This document shows, in pieces, positions 17,040 through 23,934 of a DNA stretch of 32,844 bases (position 1 is the stretch's first letter; the number at the start of each line of letters is the position of its first letter). The position numbers and the translations under genes are program-made. The notes under the pieces are model-generated. The model was not told the DNA's origin, did no database searches, and saw only the letters and a list, made by a program, of their open reading frames with translations. The stretch comes from Gammaproteobacteria bacterium (GTDB lineage Bacteria > Pseudomonadota > Gammaproteobacteria > Chromatiales > Chromatiaceae): NCBI GenBank assembly GCA_020445405.1, contig JAGRGQ010000043.1:1-32844 (forward strand), read 5' to 3'.

Positions 17040-19193
17040 TTATAACTTCCCGTAGTAGCCTTCCTTCAATGCGTCGAACAGATTGGCGGCGGAATGAATC
17101 TCGCCATCGTACTCGATCTCCTGATTTCCCTTTACCTCCACGATCGATCCGTCCTCGAGTGTGAACTGGTAAGTGGTGTTCTCCAGGTCCTGCTCTTTTA
17201 CCAGTACGCCTTGAAAGGCCTCCGGGTTGAAACGAAAAGTAGTGCATCCCTTGAGGCCTTTTTCATAGGCGCGGAGATAGATGTCCTTGAACTCCTCGTA
17301 GGGATAGTCGGTCGGTACATTGGCGGTTTTCGAAATGGAGGAATCGATCCATTTCTGGGCGGCTGCCTGTATGTCCACGTGTTCCCGGGGGCTGATGTCG
17401 TCGGCGGAGATAAAGTATTCCGGCAGCCTCTCGTCCGGGTTTTCGGAATCGGGCATGGCCTTCGGGTTGACCAGTTTACGGTAGGCGAGCAGCTCGAAGC
17501 TGAAAACGTCGATCTTCTCCTTGCTCTTTTTCCCCTGGCGAATGACATTGCGCGCGTAATGGTGGGCGAAGCTGGGTTCGATACCATTGCTGGCGTTGTT
17601 GGCCAGTGACAGAGAGATGGTACCCGTGGGTGCGATCGAACTGTGGTGCGAGAAACGACAGCCTTCCTGTTCGAGTGCACGCACCAGTTCCGGATTCTCC
17701 CTCGCCACCTGCTGCATGTAGCGGCTGTAGCGGGCGTGCAGTACCCTGCCTTTTATCTTGTCGCCGGCCTGCCAGTTGTCCACCGCCATTTCCGGCCGTT
17801 TCGCAAGCATTTCGGTGGTAACGATAAACTCCTCCTCCATGATCGGTGCGGGCCCTTTCTCCCTGGCCAGTTCCAGACCCGTCTGCCAGCCCACCATGGC
17901 CAGTTCACGGGTGACCCGTTCGGTGAATTTGAGCGAGTCCGAATCACCGTATTTCATCTTCAGCATGGCAATACTGGAGCCCAGTCCGAGATAACCCATG
18001 CCGTGGCGGCGTTTGCGCATGATCTCATCGCGCTGCTCTTTCAAAGGCAGCCCGTTGATCTCCACCACGTTGTCCAGCAGGCGTGTGAATATCGCCACCA
18101 CTTTACGAAACTCATCCCAGTCGAAACTGGCTTCACCGGTAAATGGGTAGCGCACGAATTTGGTCAGGTTGATGGATCCTAGCAGGCAGGCGCCGTAGGG
18201 AGGCAACGGCTGCTCACCGCAGGGATTGGTGGCGCGCACATCCTCGCAAAACCAGTTGTTGTTCATTTCGTTGACTTTGTCGATGAGAATAAAACCCGGC
18301 TCGGCAAAATCGTACGTGGACGACATGATGACGTCCCAAAGCCGCTGAGCGCGGATGGTTTTGTAGATTTTGCAGGCGACTCTGCCCCTGTCGTCCACAA
18401 TGTATCCGTTTTTATACGGCCATTCCCGCCAGACCACCTGCTCCGAATTGGCAGGGTCGAGACCGTCCGCATGCGCTTCTCTCCCGCTGATCGGGAAGGC
18501 GAGATCCCATTTGCGGTTGTTTTTAACCGCCTCCATGAACTCTTCGCTGATCAGCAGCGAAAGATTGAATTGACGCAACCGGCCGTTTTCCCGCTTCGCG
18601 CGGATGAAGTCCATCACATCGGGATGGCCGATATCGAATGTGGCCATCTGGGCGCCACGCCTTCCCCCCGCGGACGAGACCGTGAAGCACATTTTGTCGT
18701 AGATATCCATGAATGACAGCGGCCCGGAGGTGTAGGCGCCGGCGCCGCTGACATACGCACCCCGCGGGCGCAGCGTGGAAAATTCGTAGCCAATGCCGCA
18801 CCCGGCCTTGAGCGTGAGTCCCGCTTCGTGCACCTTCCCCAGAATTTCGTTCATGGAATCGTGAATGGTATCGGAGACGGTGCAGTTGATGGTCGAGGTG
18901 GAGGGCTTGTGTTCACGCGCGCCGGCATTGGAGATGATGCGGCCTGCCGGAATCGCCCCGTGACGCAGGGCCCAGAGAAACTTCTCGCTCCACTCCTCCT
19001 GCAGCGCAGGCGTCTTTTCGGTTTCAGCCAGCGCTTTTGCCACGCGCGTATAGGTGGCGTCTATATCCTTGTCCACCGGGGTGCCGTTTTTCGCCCTAAG
19101 GCGATATTTGGTACTCCAGATGTCCAGCGACGCCTCCTGAAAAGGGACTTCCGCTGCACTGGTGGGAACGGCTTTGAGATGAGCTGATTTCAT
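17040..19193 (-). CDS. nrdJa: adenosylcobalamin-dependent (class II) ribonucleotide reductase catalytic subunit NrdJa
   Basis: Reduces ribonucleotides to deoxyribonucleotides using a cobalamin-generated thiyl radical, independent of oxygen. The 717-residue chain contains the ten-stranded barrel with C104 (STINCTVSD) as one redox cysteine. It also has the finger-loop motif N323-P-C325-G-E327, where the radical cysteine and catalytic Asn/Glu sit, and the GACLLGSINL stretch after it. The C-terminal redox cysteines are missing here because they reside in NrdJb. The minus-strand start at 19193 gives a normal N-terminus. A leader of about 240 bases separates it from a strong-looking promoter with NrdR boxes. 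A B12 riboswitch was looked for in the leader, but no B12-box sequence was found. Class II enzymes suit an organism moving between oxic and anoxic conditions. Confidence 0.96.
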   Translation of the reverse strand: MKSAHLKAVPTSAAEVPFQEASLDIWSTKYRLRAKNGTPVDKDIDATYTRVAKALAETEKTPALQEEWSEKFLWALRHGAIPAGRIISNAGAREHKPSTSTINCTVSDTIHDSMNEILGKVHEAGLTLKAGCGIGYEFSTLRPRGAYVSGAGAYTSGPLSFMDIYDKMCFTVSSAGGRRGAQMATFDIGHPDVMDFIRAKRENGRLRQFNLSLLISEEFMEAVKNNRKWDLAFPISGREAHADGLDPANSEQVVWREWPYKNGYIVDDRGRVACKIYKTIRAQRLWDVIMSSTYDFAEPGFILIDKVNEMNNNWFCEDVRATNPCGEQPLPPYGACLLGSINLTKFVRYPFTGEASFDWDEFRKVVAIFTRLLDNVVEINGLPLKEQRDEIMRKRRHGMGYLGLGSSIAMLKMKYGDSDSLKFTERVTRELAMVGWQTGLELAREKGPAPIMEEEFIVTTEMLAKRPEMAVDNWQAGDKIKGRVLHARYSRYMQQVARENPELVRALEQEGCRFSHHSSIAPTGTISLSLANNASNGIEPSFAHHYARNVIRQGKKSKEKIDVFSFELLAYRKLVNPKAMPDSENPDERLPEYFISADDISPREHVDIQAAAQKWIDSSISKTANVPTDYPYEEFKDIYLRAYEKGLKGCTTFRFNPEAFQGVLVKEQDLENTTYQFTLEDGSIVEVKGNQEIEYDGEIHSAANLFDALKEGYYGKL

Positions 19194-19378
19194 TGCATAT
19201 CCTGAATTGATGACCGGTCAGACCGGAGAGCTGACCGCAGCTGGTGGTACCGCGATAATACCGCCCAAAGGAGCTTCCTCGAACCACTTCTTCACCTTCC
19301 GCGTTCCATTGCTACCGCAGATACCTAGAGTGAGTATGGCGCAAAGCCGGTGACCGTAGCCGAGGAAAAACAGCCAAT

Positions 19379-19435
19379 TCCCTATATGTTGTGCCAGGTC
19401 AGTCGAAAGAAGCCGCGTAACACTATATATTGTGT
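19379..19435 (-). promoter_or_regulatory. pair of NrdR boxes upstream of nrdJa
   Basis: ACACTATATATTGTGT (19420-19435) matches the published NrdR consensus acaCwAtATaTwGtgt at all 16 positions. A second, weaker copy (19379-19394) keeps the CTATATgTTG core and matches 12 of 16. Start-to-start distance is 41 bp, about four helical turns, consistent with cooperative binding on one face. Both lie just downstream of the predicted nrdJa start of transcription, so NrdR-ATP/dATP would repress it. Confidence 0.85.
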
Positions 19436-19446
19436 TTGTGGGCAAA

Positions 19447-19475
19447 AGATTAGGCGCTTGGGCACTGTATGTCAA
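19447..19475 (-). promoter_or_regulatory. predicted sigma70 promoter of nrdJa
   Basis: On the minus strand TTGACA (19475-19470) is a perfect -35 box, followed after exactly 17 bases by TAATCT (19452-19447). Transcription would begin near 19440, immediately before the perfect NrdR box. Confidence 0.6.
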
Positions 19476-19483
19476 GACCGCTG

Positions 19484-19513
19484 TTGATCTATTAGAGAAA
19501 TCAAATATATAAT
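19484..19513 (+). promoter_or_regulatory. predicted sigma70 promoter of the hydrogenase protease gene
   Basis: TTGATC (19484-19489), an 18-base spacer and a perfect TATAAT (19508-19513) read right, with about 100 bases of AT-rich leader before the protease start. It is back-to-back with the nrdJa promoter; only 8 bp separate the two -35 boxes. Confidence 0.55.
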
Positions 19514-19620
19514 GAAAACAATAAGATATATTTAGCGAATTTCCTAAGTATCGGAACACAAGGGAAAATTTAAACACCAATCAGCGTCGCAACCGCTGCG
19601 CGTGACATCGGGAAACGGCA

Positions 19621-20100
19621 TTGAAAGATACATCCACGCTGGTGCTGGGAATAGGCAACACGCTGCTGACCGACGAAGGCGTAGGTGTCCATGTCATCAA
19701 TCGAATGGCGAATCAGTGCGCCGGTGTTCCGGGAGTGACGTTTCTGGATGGGGGAACGCTCAGTTTCAGCCTTGCCGGCGAACTGGCAAATCATGCTCGC
19801 TTGATAGTGGTGGATGCGGCCCACACCGGCAAAAAGCCGGGCAGCGTCGTCTGCTATGAAGGGCGGGAGATGGAAAAATATCTGCAGGGCAGCAGAAAAA
19901 GCGTGCACGAGGTGGGACTTGGCGATCTGCTCGACATCACCAGACTTTGCGAACACTATCCGCAGAAGATCGCGCTCGTCGGCATTGAGCCATTCAACAT
20001 GGGGTGGGGCGAATCACTCTCCCCGGTGGTGGAGCATTCTGTTTCCGCGGCAGTGGATGCGGTGATGCAACTGATCGCCCGGTGGAATCACAAACGCTAG
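19621..20100 (+). CDS. hynD: [NiFe] hydrogenase maturation endopeptidase (HyaD/HupD/HynD family)
   Basis: Cleaves the C-terminal extension of the hydrogenase large subunit once nickel is inserted. The 159-residue protein has the family N-terminus VLGIGNTLLTDEGVGVHV, whose acidic residue is a nickel ligand, plus VVDAAHTG and SVHEVGLGD segments that should supply the Asp and His ligands. The start is a TTG at 19621 with GGGAAACGG just upstream; it gives the expected family N-terminus and no nearby ATG does. Its target is probably the large subunit encoded 3.8 kb downstream, which retains a C-terminal extension. The symbol follows the Thiocapsa gene for the same hydrogenase type and is inferred from context. 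Confidence 0.9.
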   Translation: MKDTSTLVLGIGNTLLTDEGVGVHVINRMANQCAGVPGVTFLDGGTLSFSLAGELANHARLIVVDAAHTGKKPGSVVCYEGREMEKYLQGSRKSVHEVGLGDLLDITRLCEHYPQKIALVGIEPFNMGWGESLSPVVEHSVSAAVDAVMQLIARWNHKR

Positions 20101-20164
20101 CATGGCTAATCTCTCCCGTGCCTATTGATCAGTAACTGATTATTTAATTATTAATTCTGAATAA

Positions 20165-20206
20165 CTGATCTGCATCAAAAACAAAATCACGCAACGGCCT
20201 TAGTCT
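20165..20206 (+). promoter_or_regulatory. FNR-like site and candidate class II promoter of the hydrogenase operon
   Basis: CTGATCTGCATCAA (20165-20178) matches the FNR consensus TTGAT-N4-ATCAA at 9 of 10 fixed positions. If it is a class II site centred at -41.5, transcription would start near 20213. The -10 box would then fall at 20201-20206, where TAGTCT is found. Anaerobic control by an FNR-type regulator is known for the hyn hydrogenase of Thiocapsa. Both observations agree, but the -10 is weak. Confidence 0.6.
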
Positions 20207-20245
20207 TAACAGTGAACAATTCAAACACACTCTTAAGAAGTTACA

Positions 20246-20683
20246 GTGGATGCGCGAGACACCATTCCTATCCTGATTGAGACATCCGCAGCAACGGATG
20301 GGTGCTTTCAAAACACCCGTCCGCTCCTCCACGAAATAGCCCACGCCTTGCGCCGGCTTCAACTCGAGGGCGTAGCGACAACGCTCGATCTCAGCGCCAT
20401 TCCCTTTGGTCCGGGAGACGAGCGGCAGCTGATCGATTTCCTCGGAAAAGGGGAGGTGAGCGCAAAGCTGGAAGCCATGGGCGAGTCGCTGATTTGGGAG
20501 AGCAGATACGCCGGTGTCTGGATCGTAGAGCACCGGAGTACCAGCAGCGAACGCCTGGCGTTTCAATTGGAGATCACAAAACTGCCCGCAATTCTGGCTT
20601 CGCAGCCTGAGGATATCGCCGAAAGCCTGTTGATGCTGCGGGAAGCCCTGGAAAGTCCGCAGGCTGATGGAACGCTGGTCTGA
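20246..20683 (+). CDS. HupH/HyaF-type hydrogenase expression protein, C-terminal domain only
   Basis: A 145-residue protein resembling the C-terminal domain of HupH/HyaF, accessory proteins for assembly of uptake-hydrogenase small subunits. Recognisable features are the FLGKGEVSAKLEA stretch, WESRYAGVWIVEH, and a KLPAILASQPEDI motif near the end. HupH proteins are usually about twice this length, so the N-terminal half is absent; upstream sequence shows no remnant and the start looks genuine. The start codon is GTG at 20246 after AAGAAG. It ends 22 bp before the small-subunit gene and is the first gene after the FNR-like site, so it probably leads the structural operon and helps mature the small subunit's iron-sulfur clusters. 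Confidence 0.8.
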   Translation: MDARDTIPILIETSAATDGCFQNTRPLLHEIAHALRRLQLEGVATTLDLSAIPFGPGDERQLIDFLGKGEVSAKLEAMGESLIWESRYAGVWIVEHRSTSSERLAFQLEITKLPAILASQPEDIAESLLMLREALESPQADGTLV

Positions 20684-20705
20684 TGAATGAGTTATCGGAG
20701 GCTAC

Positions 20706-21803
20706 ATGGTAGACAAGAAAATAAAAACCCTGGGCGATGCACTCAGGCGGAATGGCGTCAGCCGGCGGGGTTTTCTCAAATTCTGCACCGCAACCGCCTC
20801 GATGATGGCACTGCCGCCGGCTATGGTACCGGCACTCGCGGCATCACTCGATAAAGCCCGTCGGCCGTCGGTTATCTGGCTCTCGTTCCAGGAGTGCACC
20901 GGCTGCACCGAATCGCTGACACGCAGCCACTCCCCCACGCTGGAGAATCTGATTTTCGACCATATATCGCTCGACTACCATCACACACTGCAGGCGGCTT
21001 CAGGTCACGCAGCCGAGGCGGCCCGGGAAGAGGCGATGCGTGCCAATGAGGGCAACTATCTGGTCGTCGTGGACGGTGCCATACCACTGGGAAATCCGGG
21101 CTACTCGACCATTGCCGGCTTCAGTAACCTGCAGATACTGGAGGAGACAGCCGCCGGCGCGGCCGCGGTCATAGCCGTAGGCAGCTGTGCTGCGTTCGGT
21201 GGACTTCCCAAGGCTGACCCCAATCCGACCGGAGCGGTTTCGGTCCGGGACATAGTTACCGATAAACCGGTAGTCAACGTATCCGGATGTCCGCCGATTC
21301 CGGTCGTAATCACCGGTGTCCTGGCGCACTTTCTGACCTTCGGAACGCTTCCCGAACTGGATGAGTACGGGCGACCGAAGGCATTCTTCGGCACCAGTAT
21401 TCACGATCGCTGTTATCGCCGTCCGTTCTACGACAAAGGATTGTTCGCGAACACGTTCGACGACGAGGGGGCAAGGAAGGGCTGGTGTCTCTACAAGTTG
21501 GGATGCAAGGGTCCAATGACATACAACGCCTGTGCAACGGTGAAGTGGAACGAGGGCACCAGCTGGCCGGTGGAGTCAGGGCACGGTTGTCTCGGCTGTT
21601 CCCAGCCCGATTTCTGGGATGCCGGCGGCTTTTATAACGCGCTTTCGATTCCAGTGGGTGATATCTCGCGTACCACCAGTTACGCCGCCGCCGCCGGGTT
21701 GGGTGTCGCCGCGGTGGCAGCCGGCATCAATCACAAGACCAAAGTGGCGGCACGTAAGCGGCACGACCGGGTGACCATTGACGACCTGGAGAAAATCTCA
21801 TGA
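20706..21803 (+). CDS. hynS: [NiFe] hydrogenase small subunit, Isp-type, with Tat signal
   Basis: The electron-transfer subunit of a periplasm-facing group 1 uptake hydrogenase. The N-terminus has a twin-arginine signal (SRRGFLK, residues 19-25) with likely cleavage after PALA near 45. Proximal cluster ligands include C64 and C67 in ECTGCTES, then GSCAAFGG and SGCPPIP. The medial and distal cluster region shows HDRCYRR, WCLYKLGCKGPMTYNAC and GCLGCSQPDFW. The position taken by an extra cysteine in oxygen-tolerant enzymes (CTCC) is glycine here, so a standard cluster is expected. The C-terminus has a short Ala-rich stretch but no convincing membrane anchor; membrane attachment would come from Isp1. 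A strong GGAGG precedes the ATG. Its last bases overlap isp1 (ATGA), indicating translational coupling. Confidence 0.96.
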   Translation: MVDKKIKTLGDALRRNGVSRRGFLKFCTATASMMALPPAMVPALAASLDKARRPSVIWLSFQECTGCTESLTRSHSPTLENLIFDHISLDYHHTLQAASGHAAEAAREEAMRANEGNYLVVVDGAIPLGNPGYSTIAGFSNLQILEETAAGAAAVIAVGSCAAFGGLPKADPNPTGAVSVRDIVTDKPVVNVSGCPPIPVVITGVLAHFLTFGTLPELDEYGRPKAFFGTSIHDRCYRRPFYDKGLFANTFDDEGARKGWCLYKLGCKGPMTYNACATVKWNEGTSWPVESGHGCLGCSQPDFWDAGGFYNALSIPVGDISRTTSYAAAAGLGVAAVAAGINHKTKVAARKRHDRVTIDDLEKIS

Positions 21804-22462
21804 ACGATTCGATGGATTTTCTCTTGTGGACGAGGGGCACCGCATTCGATGTGGCGATTGCCATTTTCATCATAGGATTGATAATCCGCCTGTTCGAGAT
21901 AGTTTCGCTCGGACGGGAGCGCACGCTTGCGGAGCCCAAGGGCAGCGAGTTCCTGCCGGGAGTGAAGACGATCCTGACCCGGACACTGCCGGATGGTGGC
22001 ACATTCAAACGGCAGCCGCTCACCGTGATTGCCGGGTATGTGTTTCATGTGGGCCTGCTGATCACGCTGTTGCTGTTTATTCCACACATCGAACTGTTCC
22101 GGGAGACTTTCGGATTTGGCTGGCCGGGACTGCCCAATCCTATCGTGGACGCGGCTGCGGTGCTGGGTGTCGTGGGCCTGCTTGCCGCACTCTGGAACCG
22201 GCTGACCAATCCGGTTATGAAGATGCTAAGCGGCGGGGAGGACTATCTGGTCTGGGTACTCACCTTCCTCCCGCTGCTGACCGGATATCTTGCCTACCAT
22301 CGGATGATAAATCCGTACCCGCTGGCGATGGGGCTGCATCTTCTGAGCATCGAGCTTCTATTGATTCTGTTCCCGTTCACTAAGCTGATGCACACGTTCA
22401 CTCTGTTTCTGGCGCGCTGGTACAACGGCGCCATGAGCGGCCGCAGAGGGGTTCAATCATGA
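21800..22462 (+). CDS. isp1: Isp1: DsrM/NarI-like membrane b-type cytochrome
   Basis: A 220-residue membrane protein with about five hydrophobic segments (near 17-33, 75-95, 112-135, 148-165, 172-190). Histidines in membrane or membrane-edge positions (FHVGLL, AYHRM, LHLLSIE, LMHTFTL) are likely haem ligands. It resembles the DsrM/HdrE/NarI cytochrome family. It would collect electrons from the hydrogenase small subunit and pass them to the quinone pool or to Isp2. The gene overlaps hynS at its start and isp2 at its end (ATGA both times), so the three are translated together. Placement between the hydrogenase subunit genes is the hallmark of Isp-type (group 1e) hydrogenases of purple sulfur bacteria. 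Confidence 0.92.
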   Translation: MNDSMDFLLWTRGTAFDVAIAIFIIGLIIRLFEIVSLGRERTLAEPKGSEFLPGVKTILTRTLPDGGTFKRQPLTVIAGYVFHVGLLITLLLFIPHIELFRETFGFGWPGLPNPIVDAAAVLGVVGLLAALWNRLTNPVMKMLSGGEDYLVWVLTFLPLLTGYLAYHRMINPYPLAMGLHLLSIELLLILFPFTKLMHTFTLFLARWYNGAMSGRRGVQS

Positions 22463-23724
22463 CCAAAGCAACATTGGAACGCGGTCTAAACGCTTTCAGG
22501 GAGCAGGTTGATGCGCCGGTCGCCGCCTTTTTCTCCAGCTGCGTCAATTGCGGAATGTGTGCCGAAGCGTGCCTCTTCTATACCGAGACCGGAGACCCGA
22601 AATATACCCCCATTCATAAGCTGGAACCGCTGCGCCGGGTCTGGGAGCAGGATTATACGCTGGTTGGTAAACTGAAAAAGTTGCTGGGGCTGGCCCGGCC
22701 GGTGACCGATGAGCTGCTGCGGGAGTGGCAGGAACTGCTTTACGACAGCTGTACCATGTGTGGACGTTGTTCGCTGGTCTGTCCGGTTGGCAACGACATT
22801 TCATATATGGTGCGGAAAGCGCGCGAGGGGATGGTGGCATCGGGAAACTCGCCCGTCGATGTTCAGGGTGCAGCGCAAAGAGCGGTCACGATCGGCAGCC
22901 CCATGGGTGTCAGATTCAAGGCGCTGTCGTCGCAGATAAAGCATATCGAGGCGAACAGTGGCTTGAAGATTCCGCTCGACGTGGCCGGCGCAGACTATAT
23001 GCCGCTGCTCTCGTCCATGGAGATTATCAACTTCCCCGAGTACATCGAATCGCTTGCCAGGATCTTCAGACAGGCAGGGATAAGCTGGACGCTCTGCTCC
23101 GATGCTTTCGAAGCGACAAATACCGGTATCCAGATCGGTTCCAGTGATATTGCCAGAGAACTGGTGCAGCGTATTGTCGATGGCGCGGAGCGACTGAAGG
23201 TCAAATTCGTGATTTCACCGGAATGCGGCCACGCCTATACCTCGATACGCTGGGAAGGTCCAGACCTGATCGGCCGGCCTTTCCCTTTCAAGGTGATCCA
23301 CATCCTCGAACTGCTGGACGAACTGCGTGCCAGCGGCAGAATCAAAACGGCAAATCTGTCGAGCGAACGAATGACCTTTCACGATCCCTGCTCGATCGCG
23401 CGCAAGGGTGGCGTGATCGATTCTCCGCGCAAACTGATGGAGATGGTCAGCAGCAACTTTGTCGAAATGCAGGATCATGGCAAATGGAACTGGTGCTGCG
23501 GCGGCGGCGGCGGTGTCAGCGCCATCGGCGATGCCGAAGCGCTGCGATTCAAAGTGTTTAAGCGCAAGAAAGAGCAGATCGAACAGACCGGTGCCAGCAA
23601 ACTGGTCACCGCCTGTGCGAACTGCCGGCTGGTTATCGAGGAGGGGCTCGAGGAGTACAATGTCGAGCTTCCACTCGAGGGATTGACGGAACTGGTAGCG
23701 CATCATCTGGTGGAGGATGCATAG
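22459..23724 (+). CDS. isp2: Isp2: DsrK/HdrD-like iron-sulfur protein
   Basis: A 421-residue cytoplasmic iron-sulfur protein related to heterodisulfide reductase HdrD and DsrK. Two ferredoxin-type 4Fe-4S motifs are visible (C28, C31, C34, C38 and C98, C101, C104, C108). The second CCG domain is complete, with DPC, then WCCGGGGG, then CANC, and should hold an Hdr-type cluster. The first CCG-like segment keeps only scattered cysteines (LCSDAFEATN and SPECGHAY), a pattern I believe is shared with DsrK. There is no signal peptide or membrane segment, so it acts on the cytoplasmic face, bound to Isp1, taking hydrogen-derived electrons to an unknown thiol or disulfide or protein acceptor. A 210-bp gap with a palindromic repeat follows before hynL. 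Confidence 0.93.
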   Translation: MTKATLERGLNAFREQVDAPVAAFFSSCVNCGMCAEACLFYTETGDPKYTPIHKLEPLRRVWEQDYTLVGKLKKLLGLARPVTDELLREWQELLYDSCTMCGRCSLVCPVGNDISYMVRKAREGMVASGNSPVDVQGAAQRAVTIGSPMGVRFKALSSQIKHIEANSGLKIPLDVAGADYMPLLSSMEIINFPEYIESLARIFRQAGISWTLCSDAFEATNTGIQIGSSDIARELVQRIVDGAERLKVKFVISPECGHAYTSIRWEGPDLIGRPFPFKVIHILELLDELRASGRIKTANLSSERMTFHDPCSIARKGGVIDSPRKLMEMVSSNFVEMQDHGKWNWCCGGGGGVSAIGDAEALRFKVFKRKKEQIEQTGASKLVTACANCRLVIEEGLEEYNVELPLEGLTELVAHHLVEDA

Positions 23725-23726
23725 CA

Positions 23727-23801
23727 CCTGTCTCATAATCCCGCGCGAACCGCCGCACCATGAATTAAAACCGCCACGGCCGCGGGGGATTATGGAACAG
23801 G
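23727..23801. repeat. 75-bp palindromic intergenic element (copy 1)
   Basis: The left arm (23727-23747) and right arm (23781-23801) are imperfect inverted repeats: 18 of 21 bases pair, including CATAATCCC/GGGATTATG and CGCG/CGCG. The right arm, extended through GGTTCC, matches the arms of the element at 25695-25926. It is a MITE- or REP-like element lying inside the hydrogenase operon, directly after the isp2 stop. Confidence 0.7.
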
Positions 23802-23869
23802 TTCCAGTTGCCGATCGGAGACTGAACGGTAATCGTCGAGCAACATTTGGCTTCTTCAATCCTCGTCAT

Positions 23870-23892
23870 CCCGGCGCGTTCGATGCGCCGGG
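23870..23892 (+). other. hairpin in the isp2-hynL gap
   Basis: CCCGGCGC (23870-23877) and GCGCCGGG (23885-23892) form a perfect 8-bp stem with a seven-base loop, 42 bp before hynL. There is no T-run. It may be an mRNA processing or stability structure rather than a terminator. Confidence 0.45.
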
Positions 23893-23934
23893 CCGGTGGC
23901 CTGAAAAAGCGGTCAACAAGCGGAGAAAACTGCA

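Noticed and set aside
19240-19254. GCTGGTGGTACCGCG, similar to the T-box antiterminator sequence
   Set aside because: T-box leaders are mainly a Gram-positive feature, no specifier stem or terminator is seen, and the next gene on that strand is not an amino-acid or tRNA-ligase gene.
19194-19440. B12 riboswitch in the nrdJa leader
   Set aside because: The leader is long and the enzyme uses cobalamin, but no B12-box (GCCACTG-like) sequence is present on the minus strand.
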